Origin: Sulfitobacter sp. OXR-159
Lineage (GTDB): Bacteria; Pseudomonadota; Alphaproteobacteria; Rhodobacterales; Rhodobacteraceae
DNA length: 64,000 nucleotides
Reading direction: 5' to 3'
Assembly (NCBI RefSeq): GCF_034377145.1
Contig: NZ_CP139707.1
Coordinates: 1,683,001-1,747,000, forward strand
The position numbers and the translations under genes were made by a program. Shown piece after piece: positions 45,075 through 54,896 of the stretch (position 1 is its first letter; each line of letters opens with the position of its first letter). The notes beneath the pieces were generated by a model, which saw only the letters and a program-made list of their open reading frames with translations, ran no database searches and was not told where the DNA came from.

Positions 45075-45677
45075 TTAGAAAAACAGGGTGAGGACCGTGT
45101 CCGCGCTTTTGACTGTGATTTCTTTCCCCTGCGCTTGGGCCAAAATGGGCAAGAGCGCGAATTGGACCTGTGCAGGTTGTAGCGACTGGTCTGGATTCGG
45201 CTGAGACAATAGCGCCCAAAGTGCGGGGTCTATCGCGATCTTGTCGGCTTCGGCATGCAGACGCCATTGGCCAGCCTCTACGGTAATGGTGATCCGCCCG
45301 CCATGGTGCAAAGCCGTCTCCATACAAAGCAGCGACAGGAACGCCAATCGCACGCAGTTGCGCGATTGGGGGCTTGTGATCTGCCAGTCGATCTCAACCC
45401 GTGAGGCGGTATAGAGATCGCGCAGGATCGATGTCACCTCATTCTGGCCCATGGTCTGATCGCCAGCGGCCCCGAAAGCGATGCGGAAAAACCGGATACG
45501 GGCCGAGGCGCTTTCGACACTTTGGCCGATCAGGGCCAGCTCTGGCCCCGGCGCGGCCCCGGTGCCAGCCATTTCAAGCAGTTCAAGCCCGTTGTTGATG
45601 GCGCCGATTGGCGATATTAAGTCGTGGCAGATGCGGCTGCCGATCAGCGCGGGCAGGTCGATGTTAAATTGGTCCAT
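45075..45677 (-). CDS. chpT: Histidine phosphotransferase ChpT
   Basis: 200 aa. The DHp-like helix has IGSRICHDLISPIGAINNGLELLEM, where the histidine of CHD is the phosphate carrier. A degenerate ATPase-like domain without nucleotide-binding motifs follows. This is ChpT of the CckA-ChpT-CtrA phosphorelay; in Rhodobacterales the relay controls motility, gene-transfer agents and quorum-sensing outputs rather than viability. It is convergent with proA (3-bp gap) and divergent from the DUF3553 gene. Confidence 0.92.
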   Translation of the reverse strand: MDQFNIDLPALIGSRICHDLISPIGAINNGLELLEMAGTGAAPGPELALIGQSVESASARIRFFRIAFGAAGDQTMGQNEVTSILRDLYTASRVEIDWQITSPQSRNCVRLAFLSLLCMETALHHGGRITITVEAGQWRLHAEADKIAIDPALWALLSQPNPDQSLQPAQVQFALLPILAQAQGKEITVKSADTVLTLFF

Positions 45678-45706
45678 GGTGGCCCCTTAGGATGATTGGA
45701 AACGGC

Positions 45707-45892
45707 ATGGATGATCTGAACGCGCTGCTGACGCCGGGCATGCTGGTCATGCACCCGCAGCATCCCGAATGGGGCACGGGCCAAGTGCAAAGCAACATCG
45801 GCGGCAAGGTGACGGTCAACTTTCGTGACCAGGGTAAGGTGGTCATAGATAGCTTTCGTTTGGAATTAATGCCGGTCTTTGATGAGGGATGA
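45707..45892 (+). CDS. DUF3553 protein
   Basis: 61 aa from the ATG at 45707. The motif LTPGMLVMHPQHPEWGTGQVQSNIGGKVTVNF covers nearly the whole chain and gives a small beta barrel like the CarD/UvrD-tail or SH3-type fold. An ATG five codons upstream (45692) is possible, but the family begins here. Function is unknown; it faces chpT head to head in many Rhodobacterales. Confidence 0.82.
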   Translation: MDDLNALLTPGMLVMHPQHPEWGTGQVQSNIGGKVTVNFRDQGKVVIDSFRLELMPVFDEG

Positions 45893-46040
45893 CCCTTTCC
45901 AAATCCTTAATGGTGGAAGAAATTTTATTTGAAGCAACCAGAGGGAGAGTAACCGGTTTTCGCTTTCCTTGCAACTGTTGCGCCTTGCCAGCCGATTGCC
46001 TATCAGGCGAAGACTTTCATTTCGGGCATAGGATTGGCCG

Positions 46041-46799
46041 ATGCCGCGGGGCGTTGCAGCAGATTTTCAAGTCAGACTGGCGCAGACGGACGCTGATGTG
46101 CAGGCCGCGCAGCGGCTCCGCTATGATGTCTTCGTGCAAGAGCTGGGCGGCGGCGGGCCGATGGTCGATCACACCGCCGGGCTGGAGCAAGACCGATTCG
46201 ACCCTTACTTCGATCATCTGCTTTTGACAGATCTGCGCAATGGCAAGCTTGCGGGCGTTTGCCGGGTGATGCGCGGGGATATGGCTGCACGGGCAGGCGG
46301 GTTCTATTCCGAGACGGAATACGATCTGACACCGCTGAAGAATTCGGGACGTAAACTATTGGAATTGGGGCGGTCTTGCCTTGATTCTGCCTATCGCGGC
46401 GGCACGGCGATGCACCACCTTTGGGCCGCGCTCGGGCGCTATGTCGCCGAGCATGAGATTGAGGTTCTGTTCGGCGTGGCAAGCTTTCACGGCACCGATA
46501 CGGCCGCCTTGGCCGAACCGCTTTCGCTGTTGCATCAACGGCACTTGGCGCCCGCAGACCTGCGCGTGCGCGCCCGTGAATTCACCCCGATGGACCTGGT
46601 CGCTGAGGCCGAGCTTGACCGGCGCAAGGCCATGCTAGCCGTGCCGAGCCTGATCAAAGCCTATCTCCGGCTGGGCGGCACCGTGGGCGAGGGGGCCTAT
46701 ATCGACCGTGCCTTCAACACCACGGATGTCTGCCTGATTCTAGACACGAAACAGATGAGCGCGCGTCAGGCGCGGTTCTATGGCGGAGGCGCAGGATGA
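46041..46799 (+). CDS. olsB: Ornithine-acyl-ACP N-acyltransferase OlsB
   Basis: 252 aa of the Autoind_synth/GNAT-like hemolysin family. Visible: VRLAQTDADVQAAQRLRYDVFVQELGG, CRVMR, LELGRSCLDSAYRGGTAMHHLWAALGRYV and LFGVASFHGTD. It links a 3-hydroxyacyl chain to ornithine, giving lyso-ornithine lipid. OlsA follows with a 4-bp overlap. The start has AGGA 8 bases upstream. In related bacteria ornithine lipids replace phospholipids when phosphate is scarce. I see no clear Pho box in the 148-bp upstream gap. Confidence 0.93.
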   Translation: MPRGVAADFQVRLAQTDADVQAAQRLRYDVFVQELGGGGPMVDHTAGLEQDRFDPYFDHLLLTDLRNGKLAGVCRVMRGDMAARAGGFYSETEYDLTPLKNSGRKLLELGRSCLDSAYRGGTAMHHLWAALGRYVAEHEIEVLFGVASFHGTDTAALAEPLSLLHQRHLAPADLRVRAREFTPMDLVAEAELDRRKAMLAVPSLIKAYLRLGGTVGEGAYIDRAFNTTDVCLILDTKQMSARQARFYGGGAG

Positions 46800-47632
46800 C
46801 CACGACTTGGGACAGCGACCAGCCACCGCCCAAGCGGCACCTGACCCTTGGGGGGATGTTGCGCGTGGCGCTGCGCGGTGTGCTCTTGGCGCTTTTGGTT
46901 TTTGGCGGGCTGGTGGTCTTGTTGCTGTTGCGGCTGATCGAGCGGCCAATTTTCGGCCTGCACCGGCCCATCACGCCCCATATCACGCAAATGGTATGCC
47001 GAGCCGCATTCTGGGTGCTTGGCATGCGCTTTGTCAGACGGGGCACCCCGATGGAGCGGCGCGGCGCGGTGGTGGCCAACCATACGTCATGGCTGGATAT
47101 TTTCGCGCTGAACGCGGCCAAACGGATCTATTTCGTCTCCAAATCCGAAGTCGCGGGCTGGCCCGGCATCGGCTGGTTGGCGCGGGCGACGGGGACGGTC
47201 TTTATCCGCCGCGACCGGGCCGAGGCGCGCAGCCAGACAGAGATTTTTCGGACGCGGCTGTTGGCGGGGCATAAGCTACTGTTCTTCCCCGAGGGCACCA
47301 GCACCGACGGGCTGCAAGTGCTTCCCTTCAAAACAACGCTTTTTGAGGCTTTTTTCGACCCGGCCTTGCGTGACGAGATCGCGGTTCAGCCGGTGAGTGT
47401 GATCTACCATGCGCCTCAGGGCGAAGACCCGCGGTTTTATGGATGGTGGGGGGATATGTCATTTGGGGCGCATCTGCTGACGACACTGGCGGCGCGAAAA
47501 CAGGGTGCGGTCGAGGTGGTCTATCACCCGCCGCTTCCGGTAGCCGATTTCGCGGGGCGCAAGGCGCTGGCGCAGCATTGCGAGGCGATCGTGCGGGCAG
47601 GGCATGCCGATCCCCGGTCGGGCCTGCAATAA
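46796..47632 (+). CDS. olsA: 1-acyl-sn-glycerol-3-phosphate / lyso-ornithine-lipid acyltransferase OlsA
   Basis: 278 aa. An N-terminal membrane helix (about 27-45) is followed by the PlsC domain with NHTSWLDIF (HX4D motif) near residue 98 and FPEGTSTDG near 168. The protein acylates the lyso lipid made by OlsB at the hydroxyl group and may also make phosphatidic acid. The overlap with olsB shows joint expression. Confidence 0.92.
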   Translation: MTTTWDSDQPPPKRHLTLGGMLRVALRGVLLALLVFGGLVVLLLLRLIERPIFGLHRPITPHITQMVCRAAFWVLGMRFVRRGTPMERRGAVVANHTSWLDIFALNAAKRIYFVSKSEVAGWPGIGWLARATGTVFIRRDRAEARSQTEIFRTRLLAGHKLLFFPEGTSTDGLQVLPFKTTLFEAFFDPALRDEIAVQPVSVIYHAPQGEDPRFYGWWGDMSFGAHLLTTLAARKQGAVEVVYHPPLPVADFAGRKALAQHCEAIVRAGHADPRSGLQ

Positions 47633-47787
47633 GCCCCTTGTGCTGCGGCGCGCGCTGGCATATATGCGCCCCACTTGAACCCGCAGTCGGGGTTGGGCCT
47701 TTTGGGGAGAAATCCCAAAACGTCCGCCGGTTGGCAGCATGACGCTGTCATACCCCCGATGAGGCTAAACCGGAAAGGTATAAAGAC

Positions 47788-48663
47788 ATGGCTCTTCCTG
47801 AGTTCTCCATGCGCCAACTGCTTGAAGCAGGCGTACACTTTGGTCACCAGACGCAGCGCTGGAACCCCCGCATGGGCCCGTACATCTACGGCGCACGCAA
47901 CGGCATCCACATCATGGACCTCACGCAAACCGTTCCTATGCTGGACGATGCGCTGAAAGTGATCCGTGACACCGTCGCCAAAGGCGGCAGCGTTCTCTTC
48001 GTTGGCACCAAGCGTCAGGCTGCTCAGCCGATCGCCGAAGCCGCAGAGAAATGCGCACAGTATTACATGAACCACCGTTGGCTCGGCGGCACGCTGACCA
48101 ACTGGCAGACCGTTTCGCAGTCGATCAACCGTCTGAAAAACATCGATGAGCAGTCCGAGCGCGGCTTTGAAGGCCTGACCAAGAAAGAGCGTCTTGGTAT
48201 GGAGCGTGACCAGTACAAACTGGAAGCATCGCTGGGCGGCATCCGCGAAATGGGCGGTCGTCCTGACCTGCTGTTCGTCATCGACGTGAAAAAAGAAGCA
48301 CTGGCCATCGCCGAAGCCAACAAACTGGGCATCCCAGTTGTTGCCGTGGTTGACACCAACTGCTCGCCCGACGGCGTTGACTATATCATCCCCGGCAACG
48401 ACGACGCGGCCCGCGCCATCTCGCTTTACTGCGATCTGGCATCGCGCGCTGCTCTCGACGGCATGTCCGCTCAGCTGGGTGCGGCAGGCGTTGATCTGGG
48501 CGCCATGGAAGAAGCCCCCGAAGAAGAAGCCGTAAGCGAAGAAAGCACCGGCGTCGAAATCGGCAACGCATCCGAAGAGACCGTGCACGACGATGCCATG
48601 GGCAAAGACGCGCCGCTGGACATCGAATCCAAGAAAGAGACCGTCGCAAAAGCCGAAGGCTAA
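47788..48663 (+). CDS. rpsB: Small ribosomal subunit protein S2
   Basis: 291 aa. [41 protein letters not shown] and [24 protein letters not shown] are S2 signatures. The C-terminal about 40 residues are an acidic extension ([12 protein letters not shown]) beyond the 241 aa of E. coli. GAAAGGTA precedes the ATG. It is the first gene of rpsB-tsf; a GC-rich leader of about 150 bp precedes it. Confidence 0.98.
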   Translation: MALPEFSMRQLLEAGVHFGHQTQRWNPRMGPYIYGARNGIHIMDLTQTVPMLDDALKVIRDTVAKGGSVLFVGTKRQAAQPIAEAAEKCAQYYMNHRWLGGTLTNWQTVSQSINRLKNIDEQSERGFEGLTKKERLGMERDQYKLEASLGGIREMGGRPDLLFVIDVKKEALAIAEANKLGIPVVAVVDTNCSPDGVDYIIPGNDDAARAISLYCDLASRAALDGMSAQLGAAGVDLGAMEEAPEEEAVSEESTGVEIGNASEETVHDDAMGKDAPLDIESKKETVAKAEG

Positions 48664-48682
48664 GCGTCACGGACCTGAAACA

Positions 48683-48704
48683 CGGGGCAGGGTAACCTGC
48701 CCCG
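48683..48704 (+). terminator. Intercistronic hairpin between rpsB and tsf
   Basis: CGGGGCAGG and CCTGCCCCG pair perfectly around GTAA, 19 bp past the rpsB stop. No T-run follows, so it is likely a partial terminator or an mRNA-processing/stability element setting the S2:EF-Ts ratio. Confidence 0.6.
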
Positions 48705-48761
48705 ATTTCCACCAGTAGCGGGCCTTGGGCCTGCACCCGATTTCCAAAGGAGAACCAAGAG

Positions 48762-49637
48762 ATGGCAATCACAGCATCCATGGTCAAGGAACTGCGCGAC
48801 AGCACCGGCGCAGGCATGATGGACGCCAAAAAGGCACTGACAGAAAGCAACGGCGACATGGAAGCCGCCGTTGACTGGCTGCGCACCAAAGGTCTGGCCA
48901 AAGCGGCGAAGAAATCCGGCCGTACCGCAGCCGAAGGTCTTGTGGCTGTTAAGGTCGAAGGCAGCCGCGGCGTCGCGGTTGAGGTGAACTCTGAAACCGA
49001 CTTCGTCGGCAAGAACGCCGAATTCCAATCCATGGTCAGCAACATCGCCGATGCAGCGCTGAAAGTGGACGATGTCGACGCGCTGAAAGCGGCTGAGATC
49101 AATGGCAAATCCGTTGAAACCACGCTGACCGACGCCATCGCCAAAATCGGCGAGAACATGTCGCTGCGCCGGATGCAGAGCATCGAAGGCGAGACCGTTG
49201 TCTCTTACGTGCACAACGCAGCCGCGCCCGGCATGGGCAAGATCGGTGTTCTGGTCGCCATGAACGGTGGCAACGAAGAGCTGGGCAAGCAGATCGCGAT
49301 GCACATCGCCGCTGTGAACCCCGCGTCGCTGTCCGAAGCTGATCTGGACCCAGCCGTGGTCGAGAAAGAAAAGCAAGTTCAGATGGACATCGCCCGTGAA
49401 AGCGGCAAGCCCGAAGCCGTGATCGAGAAAATGATCACCGGCCGGATGCAGAAGTACATGTCCGAAGTGACGCTGGTGAACCAGTCCTTCGTTGTGAACC
49501 CTGACTTGACCGTCGGCAAAGCTGCCGAAGAGGCAGGCGCGACCATCACCGGTTTCGTGCGTCTGGAAGTTGGCGAAGGCATCGAAGTCATCAAAGAAGA
49601 CTTCGCAGCAGAAGTGGCAAAAGCCGCGAAAGGCTAA
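48762..49637 (+). CDS. tsf: Elongation factor Ts
   Basis: 291 aa. The N-terminal UBA-like motif [37 protein letters not shown] and the core [11 protein letters not shown] are diagnostic. It exchanges GDP for GTP on EF-Tu. AAAGGAGAA precedes the ATG. A terminator follows. Confidence 0.98.
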   Translation: MAITASMVKELRDSTGAGMMDAKKALTESNGDMEAAVDWLRTKGLAKAAKKSGRTAAEGLVAVKVEGSRGVAVEVNSETDFVGKNAEFQSMVSNIADAALKVDDVDALKAAEINGKSVETTLTDAIAKIGENMSLRRMQSIEGETVVSYVHNAAAPGMGKIGVLVAMNGGNEELGKQIAMHIAAVNPASLSEADLDPAVVEKEKQVQMDIARESGKPEAVIEKMITGRMQKYMSEVTLVNQSFVVNPDLTVGKAAEEAGATITGFVRLEVGEGIEVIKEDFAAEVAKAAKG

Positions 49638-49660
49638 GCCTTTTCGTCATGCTGAATATG

Positions 49661-49691
49661 GGGCGGTGCATTCCAATGCGCCGCCCTTTTT
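49661..49691 (+). terminator. Rho-independent terminator after tsf
   Basis: GGGCGG...CCGCCC with an inner TGCATT/AATGCG pairing, followed by TTTTT. The remaining 250 bp up to the luxR-type gene hold only a short GGTAT/ATACC hairpin (49924-49936) and no gene that I can support. Confidence 0.85.
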
Positions 49692-49944
49692 CGTTGGGGG
49701 GATACGCATGGCGGCGCTGCCAATGCGCAGCGCGGGGGCCGTGAGCGAAGAGTATCTGGGGAAGGGTAGGGATCCGGTCAGCCAGGTGAAAAATAAACCT
49801 GACTGAGACCGGCGGGCCCAAAAGCGCCTTGGTATTACAAGGATTTAAAGCCCGTCGTACCGTTGATGCGAACACCCCCGATACTGGCGGACCATGGCCA
49901 TCTACTACCTGAGGTGCCAGTAAGGTATTCCATACCCTAATATA

Positions 49945-50700
49945 TTACTGATCCATCACAAACATCTGGTTCGCAAAAGCGGCCTTTAACACCGCCTGAG
50001 CTGTCGTCTCAACCGACAGTGCTTCTCGGGCGAGGCGAAGGTGTTTTTCGACGGTGGGGGCTGTCAGACCCATCAACAGAGCGATGTCCTGCGTTGTTTT
50101 GCCATCTCCGACCCATTGCAGCACCTCTAGCTGGCGCCGCGTAAGGCTTCGGTTGGGGCTGCTATAGGGCAGGGACAGGATCTTTAGATGCGCGATTTCA
50201 TTCATCAACTGAATGTCGGCGCCATGCTCGTCCCAGATCGCATCGACCTCGTCTTGGGTCAGGCCACGCCGTGCCGTTAAGGCGATCGCGCCTTTGGACC
50301 GCGCCGAGATGGACCGGAAACTGATCGTGTAGCCCGCGGTCACCTCCATCCGCGCGTTGAAATCAACCACCCGTTTCTCGGACTCCGACAAGTCATCGCC
50401 ATGCGTGATCTCGGGCAGGGTGCCCCAGCTACAAGCGCCTTCGTTGTTCAGCGCCCATCGCAGCATAGGCGCGTTGAAATACAGCCCGCTATGAAGATAG
50501 CCGTTAAGATACTCCGGGCTTTGATTGCTCAGAATGACAAAATCCGCCGGATCCCCCAGCGATGTCGGCGTTCGGTAGCGCGTAAACCCGTAGATCAGCC
50601 GGTCAAACCCATAGTCAGCCATCTGTCGCGTATGGGCATCCCAGAGTTCTTCGATTGTCGGGCTATGCGCGATTTGATGAAGACAATCGCGCAAATTCAT
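49945..50700 (-). CDS. LuxR-family regulator with autoinducer-binding-type domain (LuxR solo)
   Basis: 251 aa. An N-terminal autoinducer-binding-like domain (about 15-165) and a C-terminal GerE/LuxR helix-turn-helix with LTRRQLEVLQWVGDGKTTQDIA and TVEKHLRLAREALS. In the ligand pocket the usual W-x3-Y is Y64-x3-Y68, and the aspartate of the DP motif appears as alanine (NAP at 76-78). Tryptophans W82 and W92 remain. No LuxI synthase is in the window. It overlaps the aroQ stop, so the two form an operon. It could sense a foreign or non-AHL signal. Confidence 0.87.
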   Translation of the reverse strand: MNLRDCLHQIAHSPTIEELWDAHTRQMADYGFDRLIYGFTRYRTPTSLGDPADFVILSNQSPEYLNGYLHSGLYFNAPMLRWALNNEGACSWGTLPEITHGDDLSESEKRVVDFNARMEVTAGYTISFRSISARSKGAIALTARRGLTQDEVDAIWDEHGADIQLMNEIAHLKILSLPYSSPNRSLTRRQLEVLQWVGDGKTTQDIALLMGLTAPTVEKHLRLAREALSVETTAQAVLKAAFANQMFVMDQ

Positions 50701-51137
50701 TAGCTTACAATGCAGCGTTGAAGGGCTTGGATGGCCAGAACATAGCCGTGTACACCGAAACCGCAGATTTGTCCGATGGCCACAGGGGCGATGTAGGACC
50801 TATGGCGAAAGCTCTCACGGGCATGGATATTGCTCAAATGCACTTCGACCACAGGCAGCTCGACAGAGGCGATGGCATCCATCAGCGCGATCGACGTATG
50901 CGTATAGGCGCCAGCATTCAGAATGATACCAGCATGTTGGCCACGGGCCTCATGGATCAAGTCGATCAACGCGCCTTCGTGGTTGGACTGCGCAAACTGC
51001 ATCTCCAAGTCCAGCCGCGCAGTTTCCGCCGCGCAGAGAGCCTCAACATCCGCCAAGGTCGTCTTGCCATAGACCTCAGGCTGTCGCGTGCCCAACAGGT
51101 TCAGGTTCGGGCCGTTCAAAATAAGTACAGAGGCCAT
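50700..51137 (-). CDS. aroQ: 3-dehydroquinate dehydratase, type II
   Basis: 145 aa. [53 protein letters not shown] and [19 protein letters not shown] hold the active-site Tyr, Asn and His of the dodecameric type II enzyme of the shikimate pathway. The start at 51137 (MASVLIL) is preferred over a GTG two codons upstream. The LuxR-type gene begins on the stop of this gene. Confidence 0.95.
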   Translation of the reverse strand: MASVLILNGPNLNLLGTRQPEVYGKTTLADVEALCAAETARLDLEMQFAQSNHEGALIDLIHEARGQHAGIILNAGAYTHTSIALMDAIASVELPVVEVHLSNIHARESFRHRSYIAPVAIGQICGFGVHGYVLAIQALQRCIVS

Positions 51138-51320
51138 AATCACTCGCTTTAAAACATCTAGATAGTGTTAGCGGAGCGAAACTGGCGCTGTCCAGCGTCA
51201 GGTGGCATTGAGGTGCTACTGTGGCGAGAAGATCGCAACAACGGGGGCAATACTGCAATATGTAAAGCTCATAATCAGTATTATGTAAATAAATTGTGTC
51301 CTAAGGGTGAACCGAATGCC

Positions 51321-52010
51321 TTAGCCCAAGGCGTAGCCCGCGCCCCGTACGGTACGGATTGGATCACCACCGCCTTCACGGGTTAACGCCTTGCGCAGTC
51401 GTGCAATGTGAACGTCCACAGTGCGCGTGTCGACATAGATATCGCGGCCCCAAACGTGGTCGAGCAACTGGTCGCGGCTGAAGACACGGCCGGGTTTCTC
51501 AAGCAGCGTCGTCAGCAGCCGGTACTCTGTCGGCCCCAGTTTCAGTTCATAGCCCGCACGGCTTACGCGGTGGCGTTCTGGATCAAGCTGGATGTCATCG
51601 AAGCTGAGCAGCGCGCCTGCGGCTGCTGGTCGCGTGCGCCGCAACTGCGTACGGACCCGCGCCATGAGTTCGCGCAAATTATACGGCTTGATCACATAGT
51701 CATCCGCGCCGGTCTCAAGGCCCCGCACGGTGTCCACTTCCTCGGATCGCGCCGAGAGCATGATGACCGGGATATGCCGGGTGCTCTCTCGCGACTTCAA
51801 CTGGCGGCAGACTTCGATGCCGCTCATCAAGGGCATCATCCAATCGAGGATTACCAGATCAGGTGCGGCCTCTGACACCAGCAACATGGCTTCTTCACCA
51901 TCCTCGGCGCGCCGCACCTCAAAGCCTTCGGCTTCGAGGTTATAGGCCAAAACCTCACGTTGCGCGGGTTCGTCTTCTACCAGCAAAACCTGTGGCCGGG
52001 TCACGTCCAT
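51321..52010 (-). CDS. phoB: Phosphate regulon response regulator PhoB
   Basis: 229 aa. The receiver domain has VEDEP and phospho-acceptor Asp in LVILDWMMPLMSG (D53-54 region) and YVIKPYN. The winged-helix domain has LGPTEYRLLTTLLEKPGRVFSRDQLLDHVWG and VDVHIARLRKAL. The WMMP motif is characteristic of PhoB. It is last gene of the pst operon, 4 bp after phoU. The frame is open further upstream inside phoU; the start at 52010 fits the family. Confidence 0.96.
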   Translation of the reverse strand: MDVTRPQVLLVEDEPAQREVLAYNLEAEGFEVRRAEDGEEAMLLVSEAAPDLVILDWMMPLMSGIEVCRQLKSRESTRHIPVIMLSARSEEVDTVRGLETGADDYVIKPYNLRELMARVRTQLRRTRPAAAGALLSFDDIQLDPERHRVSRAGYELKLGPTEYRLLTTLLEKPGRVFSRDQLLDHVWGRDIYVDTRTVDVHIARLRKALTREGGGDPIRTVRGAGYALG

Positions 52011-52014
52011 GGTT

Positions 52015-52722
52015 TCAGCCCTTCGTGATGATCGAGGTGCGGTCAGCCTTGGGCCGGTCGTCCTCAGGCGTCTCACCAGTGACCAGATAGACGACCTGTT
52101 CTGCGATGGCCGTGACATGGTCGCCCATACGCTCGACGTTTTTGGCGATGAAATGCAGGTGCATGCAGGCGGTGATGCTGCGCGGGTCTTCCATCATGAA
52201 GGTCAGGAATTCGCGGAACAGTGCGTTGTACATCTGGTCGACATCTTCGTCGCGGGTGATCACATCACGCGCCAGATCGGCGTCGCGCTGGATATAGGCG
52301 TCAAGCGCGTCTTTCAGCATCGCTTCCACCGCGCCGGCCATGCGGCGGATCGCACCGGTGCTGTCGCTGACTGGCTCCATCTGGTTCAGCACGCTGCTGC
52401 GCTTGGCCATGTTTTTCGCATAGTCGCCAATACGTTCGAGGTTGGCGCTAATCTTGATGACACTCAATGTCAGCCGCAGGTCAATCGCCGTGGGCGCGCG
52501 CAAAGCGATGACGCGGGCGGCGCTTTCGTTGATCTGCTCTTCCAGCCCGTCGATGGCCTTGTCCCCTGCACGCACCTCATTGGCGAGCTCTTCGTCGCGG
52601 GTTTCAAGTGACTGGGCACCGCGGCGGATGGCGTCTTCGACCAAGCCGCCCATTTTGAGGATCTGGGCCTGAACCGCTTCCAGATCGCGGTCGAATGCTG
52701 ATGCAATGTGTTGATCTGACAT
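52015..52722 (-). CDS. phoU: Phosphate signalling complex protein PhoU
   Basis: 235 aa of two three-helix PhoU repeats, with SAFDRDLEAVQAQILKMGGLVEDAI at the start and the metal-binding type motifs KISANLERIGDYAKNMAKR and FIAKNVERMGDHVTAIAEQ. It links Pst transport to PhoR activity. It starts 4 bp after pstB. Confidence 0.97.
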   Translation of the reverse strand: MSDQHIASAFDRDLEAVQAQILKMGGLVEDAIRRGAQSLETRDEELANEVRAGDKAIDGLEEQINESAARVIALRAPTAIDLRLTLSVIKISANLERIGDYAKNMAKRSSVLNQMEPVSDSTGAIRRMAGAVEAMLKDALDAYIQRDADLARDVITRDEDVDQMYNALFREFLTFMMEDPRSITACMHLHFIAKNVERMGDHVTAIAEQVVYLVTGETPEDDRPKADRTSIITKG

Positions 52723-52726
52723 GATA

Positions 52727-53524
52727 TTATCCAATACGGCCGGTGATGTAGCTTTCGGTGCGCGGGTCTTGGGGGTGCGTGAAGATGTCGTCGGTGTCGC
52801 CAAATTCCACAAGGTTGCCGAGGTGGAAGAAGGCAGTCTTCTGGCTCACACGTGCGGCCTGTTGCATGGAGTGAGTGACGATCACGACGGAGTAGTTCTG
52901 GCGCAATTCGTCAATCAATTCCTCAACTTGCGCGGTGGCGATCGGATCGAGGGCTGAGCAAGGTTCGTCCATCAACAGCACTTCCGGCTCCGTCGCCACG
53001 GCGCGGGCAATGCACAGACGCTGCTGTTGTCCCCCAGACAGGCCAGTGCCCGGTGCATGCAGACGGTCTTTCACCTCGTTCCAGATTGCCCCACGGCGCA
53101 GCGCCTGTTCAACGATGTCGTCAAGATCGGCCTTGTTGCGCGCCAGCCCGTGGATGCGCGGGCCATAGGCGACATTGTCGTAGATCGACTTGGGGAATGG
53201 GTTCGGCTTTTGAAACACCATGCCCACCTTGGCCCGCAGCTGCACCGGGTCGACGCGTTTGTCATAGATGTCTTCGCCATCGATGCGAATATCGCCGGTC
53301 ACGCGCGCGGCATCAATTGTGTCGTTCATCCTATTGATACAGCGCAGAAAAGTCGACTTTCCGCAGCCTGATGGGCCGATAAAGGCAGTCACGGTTTTAT
53401 CGGCGATATCGATGTCCACGTCACGAATGGCGTGGCTGTCACCGTAGTAGACCTGCACATTGCGGGCCGCGATCTTGACGGGTTGGGTTGTCACGTCACT
53501 CTCCGAATATCTGTTGTCTTTCAT
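52727..53524 (-). CDS. pstB: Phosphate ABC transporter ATP-binding protein PstB
   Basis: 265 aa. Walker [30 protein letters not shown] (PstB signature), [14 protein letters not shown] and Walker [27 protein letters not shown] precedes the start at 53524. Length agrees with the family (257-270). Confidence 0.97.
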   Translation of the reverse strand: MKDNRYSESDVTTQPVKIAARNVQVYYGDSHAIRDVDIDIADKTVTAFIGPSGCGKSTFLRCINRMNDTIDAARVTGDIRIDGEDIYDKRVDPVQLRAKVGMVFQKPNPFPKSIYDNVAYGPRIHGLARNKADLDDIVEQALRRGAIWNEVKDRLHAPGTGLSGGQQQRLCIARAVATEPEVLLMDEPCSALDPIATAQVEELIDELRQNYSVVIVTHSMQQAARVSQKTAFFHLGNLVEFGDTDDIFTHPQDPRTESYITGRIG

Positions 53525-53540
53525 GGGTCCCGTCCTTTGG

Positions 53541-54896
53541 TTACCAGCGTCGCTCAAAGCGGCGGCGCAGCAGCACGGCGATGGCATTCATCGAGATCAG
53601 GAACACCAGTAGGATGATGATACCGCCCCAAGCGCGTTCATAGAAGGCCGGGTCGGCGCGTTTGGCCCATTCGTAAATCTGGGCCGGCATGGCGGAGTTC
53701 GGGGACATCAGCCCTTCGGCGATGCTTTCCGGCGGGTTGGAGGCGATGAAGCCGACCATCCCAATAAGCAGCAAAGGTGCCGTTTCGCCAAGGGCTTGCG
53801 CCAGCCCGATGATGGTGCCGGTCAGGATACCTGGCGCGGCCAAGGGCAGCACATGGTGAAAGACCGATTGCATTTTCGAGGCCCCTACCCCAAGCGCCGC
53901 ATCACGGATCGACGGCGGCACGGATTTCAGCGAGGCGCGGGTCGAGATGATGATGGTTGGCAGCGTCATTAGCGTCAGCACCAGACCACCGACCAAGGGT
54001 GCGGAGTTTGGCAGGTGCATGTAGTTGATAAACACCGCAAGGCCTAAGATGCCAAAGACGATCGACGGGACCGCTGCGAGGTTGCTGATGTTCACCTCAA
54101 TGATGTCGGTGATCCAGTTCTTGGGGGCGAATTCTTCGAGGTAAATCGAGGCCGCAACACCGATGGGCAGCGCCAGCACCAGCACCACCAGCATCATGGC
54201 AAAGGAACCGATCATCGACACCCCCATGCCCGCCGCTTCGGGCCGCGCGTCAGAGGCGTCGGCGCCCGTGATGAAGTCGAGGTTAAAGCGCTTTTCGAGG
54301 CTGCCGTCAGCAATCAAAACGTCTACAAAATCAAGCTGTTCGGCGCTGATGTTCTTGTCATTGGCGATGCTTTCGCGAGTCACACGGCCCTTGAGGTAGC
54401 CATCGACGCGGCTGTTGGTCAGGAACTCGAACTCGGCGGCGGTCCCGATCAACTCTGGGTTCGCCAGAACATGATCGCGAAGCTGTGCAGCGGCGTCTTT
54501 CGACAGGATGTCAGCCATGTCTTTCGACTTGAGATCAGTCTCGATCCCCGCCGCTTCGACCTTGTTTTCAAAGGCCGCTTTCAGCAAAGGCGAATAGCCG
54601 AAGGTCGAGACCTTTTTAATGTCTTCCAGATCACGGTTGCCGTTCTTGTCGAGCTTGTCCTCCAGAAGTGGCACGGAAAGCGTCACATAGGTCTGCTGGA
54701 ACGCGCCGGTACCGCGGGAGATGATGGTGAAAAGCAGCGTCAGCAGCATCAGTAGGCCGATGACGATGGCGATGATTCCATAGAGCTTGAAACGGCCCTC
54801 GGCAGCGTTGCGGCGTTTGGTCCGCCCGTCTTGCACCAGCAGGGACGCACCGCGCGGGTCTGCAAAAGGGGCTGCGGGGTTGGGGATATCGCTCAT
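53541..54896 (-). CDS. pstA: Phosphate ABC transporter permease PstA with DUF3333-type domain
   Basis: 451 aa, about 150 longer than E. coli PstA. One membrane helix (about 36-62) is followed by a soluble segment (about 65-220, presumably periplasmic, rich in charged residues such as [18 protein letters not shown]). The permease core then follows with the EAA-like loop [25 protein letters not shown]. The inserted part is the DUF3333 type found in alphaproteobacterial PstA. It overlaps the end of pstC by 4 bp. Confidence 0.94.
   Translation of the reverse strand: MSDIPNPAAPFADPRGASLLVQDGRTKRRNAAEGRFKLYGIIAIVIGLLMLLTLLFTIISRGTGAFQQTYVTLSVPLLEDKLDKNGNRDLEDIKKVSTFGYSPLLKAAFENKVEAAGIETDLKSKDMADILSKDAAAQLRDHVLANPELIGTAAEFEFLTNSRVDGYLKGRVTRESIANDKNISAEQLDFVDVLIADGSLEKRFNLDFITGADASDARPEAAGMGVSMIGSFAMMLVVLVLALPIGVAASIYLEEFAPKNWITDIIEVNISNLAAVPSIVFGILGLAVFINYMHLPNSAPLVGGLVLTLMTLPTIIISTRASLKSVPPSIRDAALGVGASKMQSVFHHVLPLAAPGILTGTIIGLAQALGETAPLLLIGMVGFIASNPPESIAEGLMSPNSAMPAQIYEWAKRADPAFYERAWGGIIILLVFLISMNAIAVLLRRRFERRW

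Noticed and set aside
45889..46227. Open frame of 112 codons overlapping olsB
   Set aside because: Overlaps the well-supported olsB start in another frame and has no recognisable motif.
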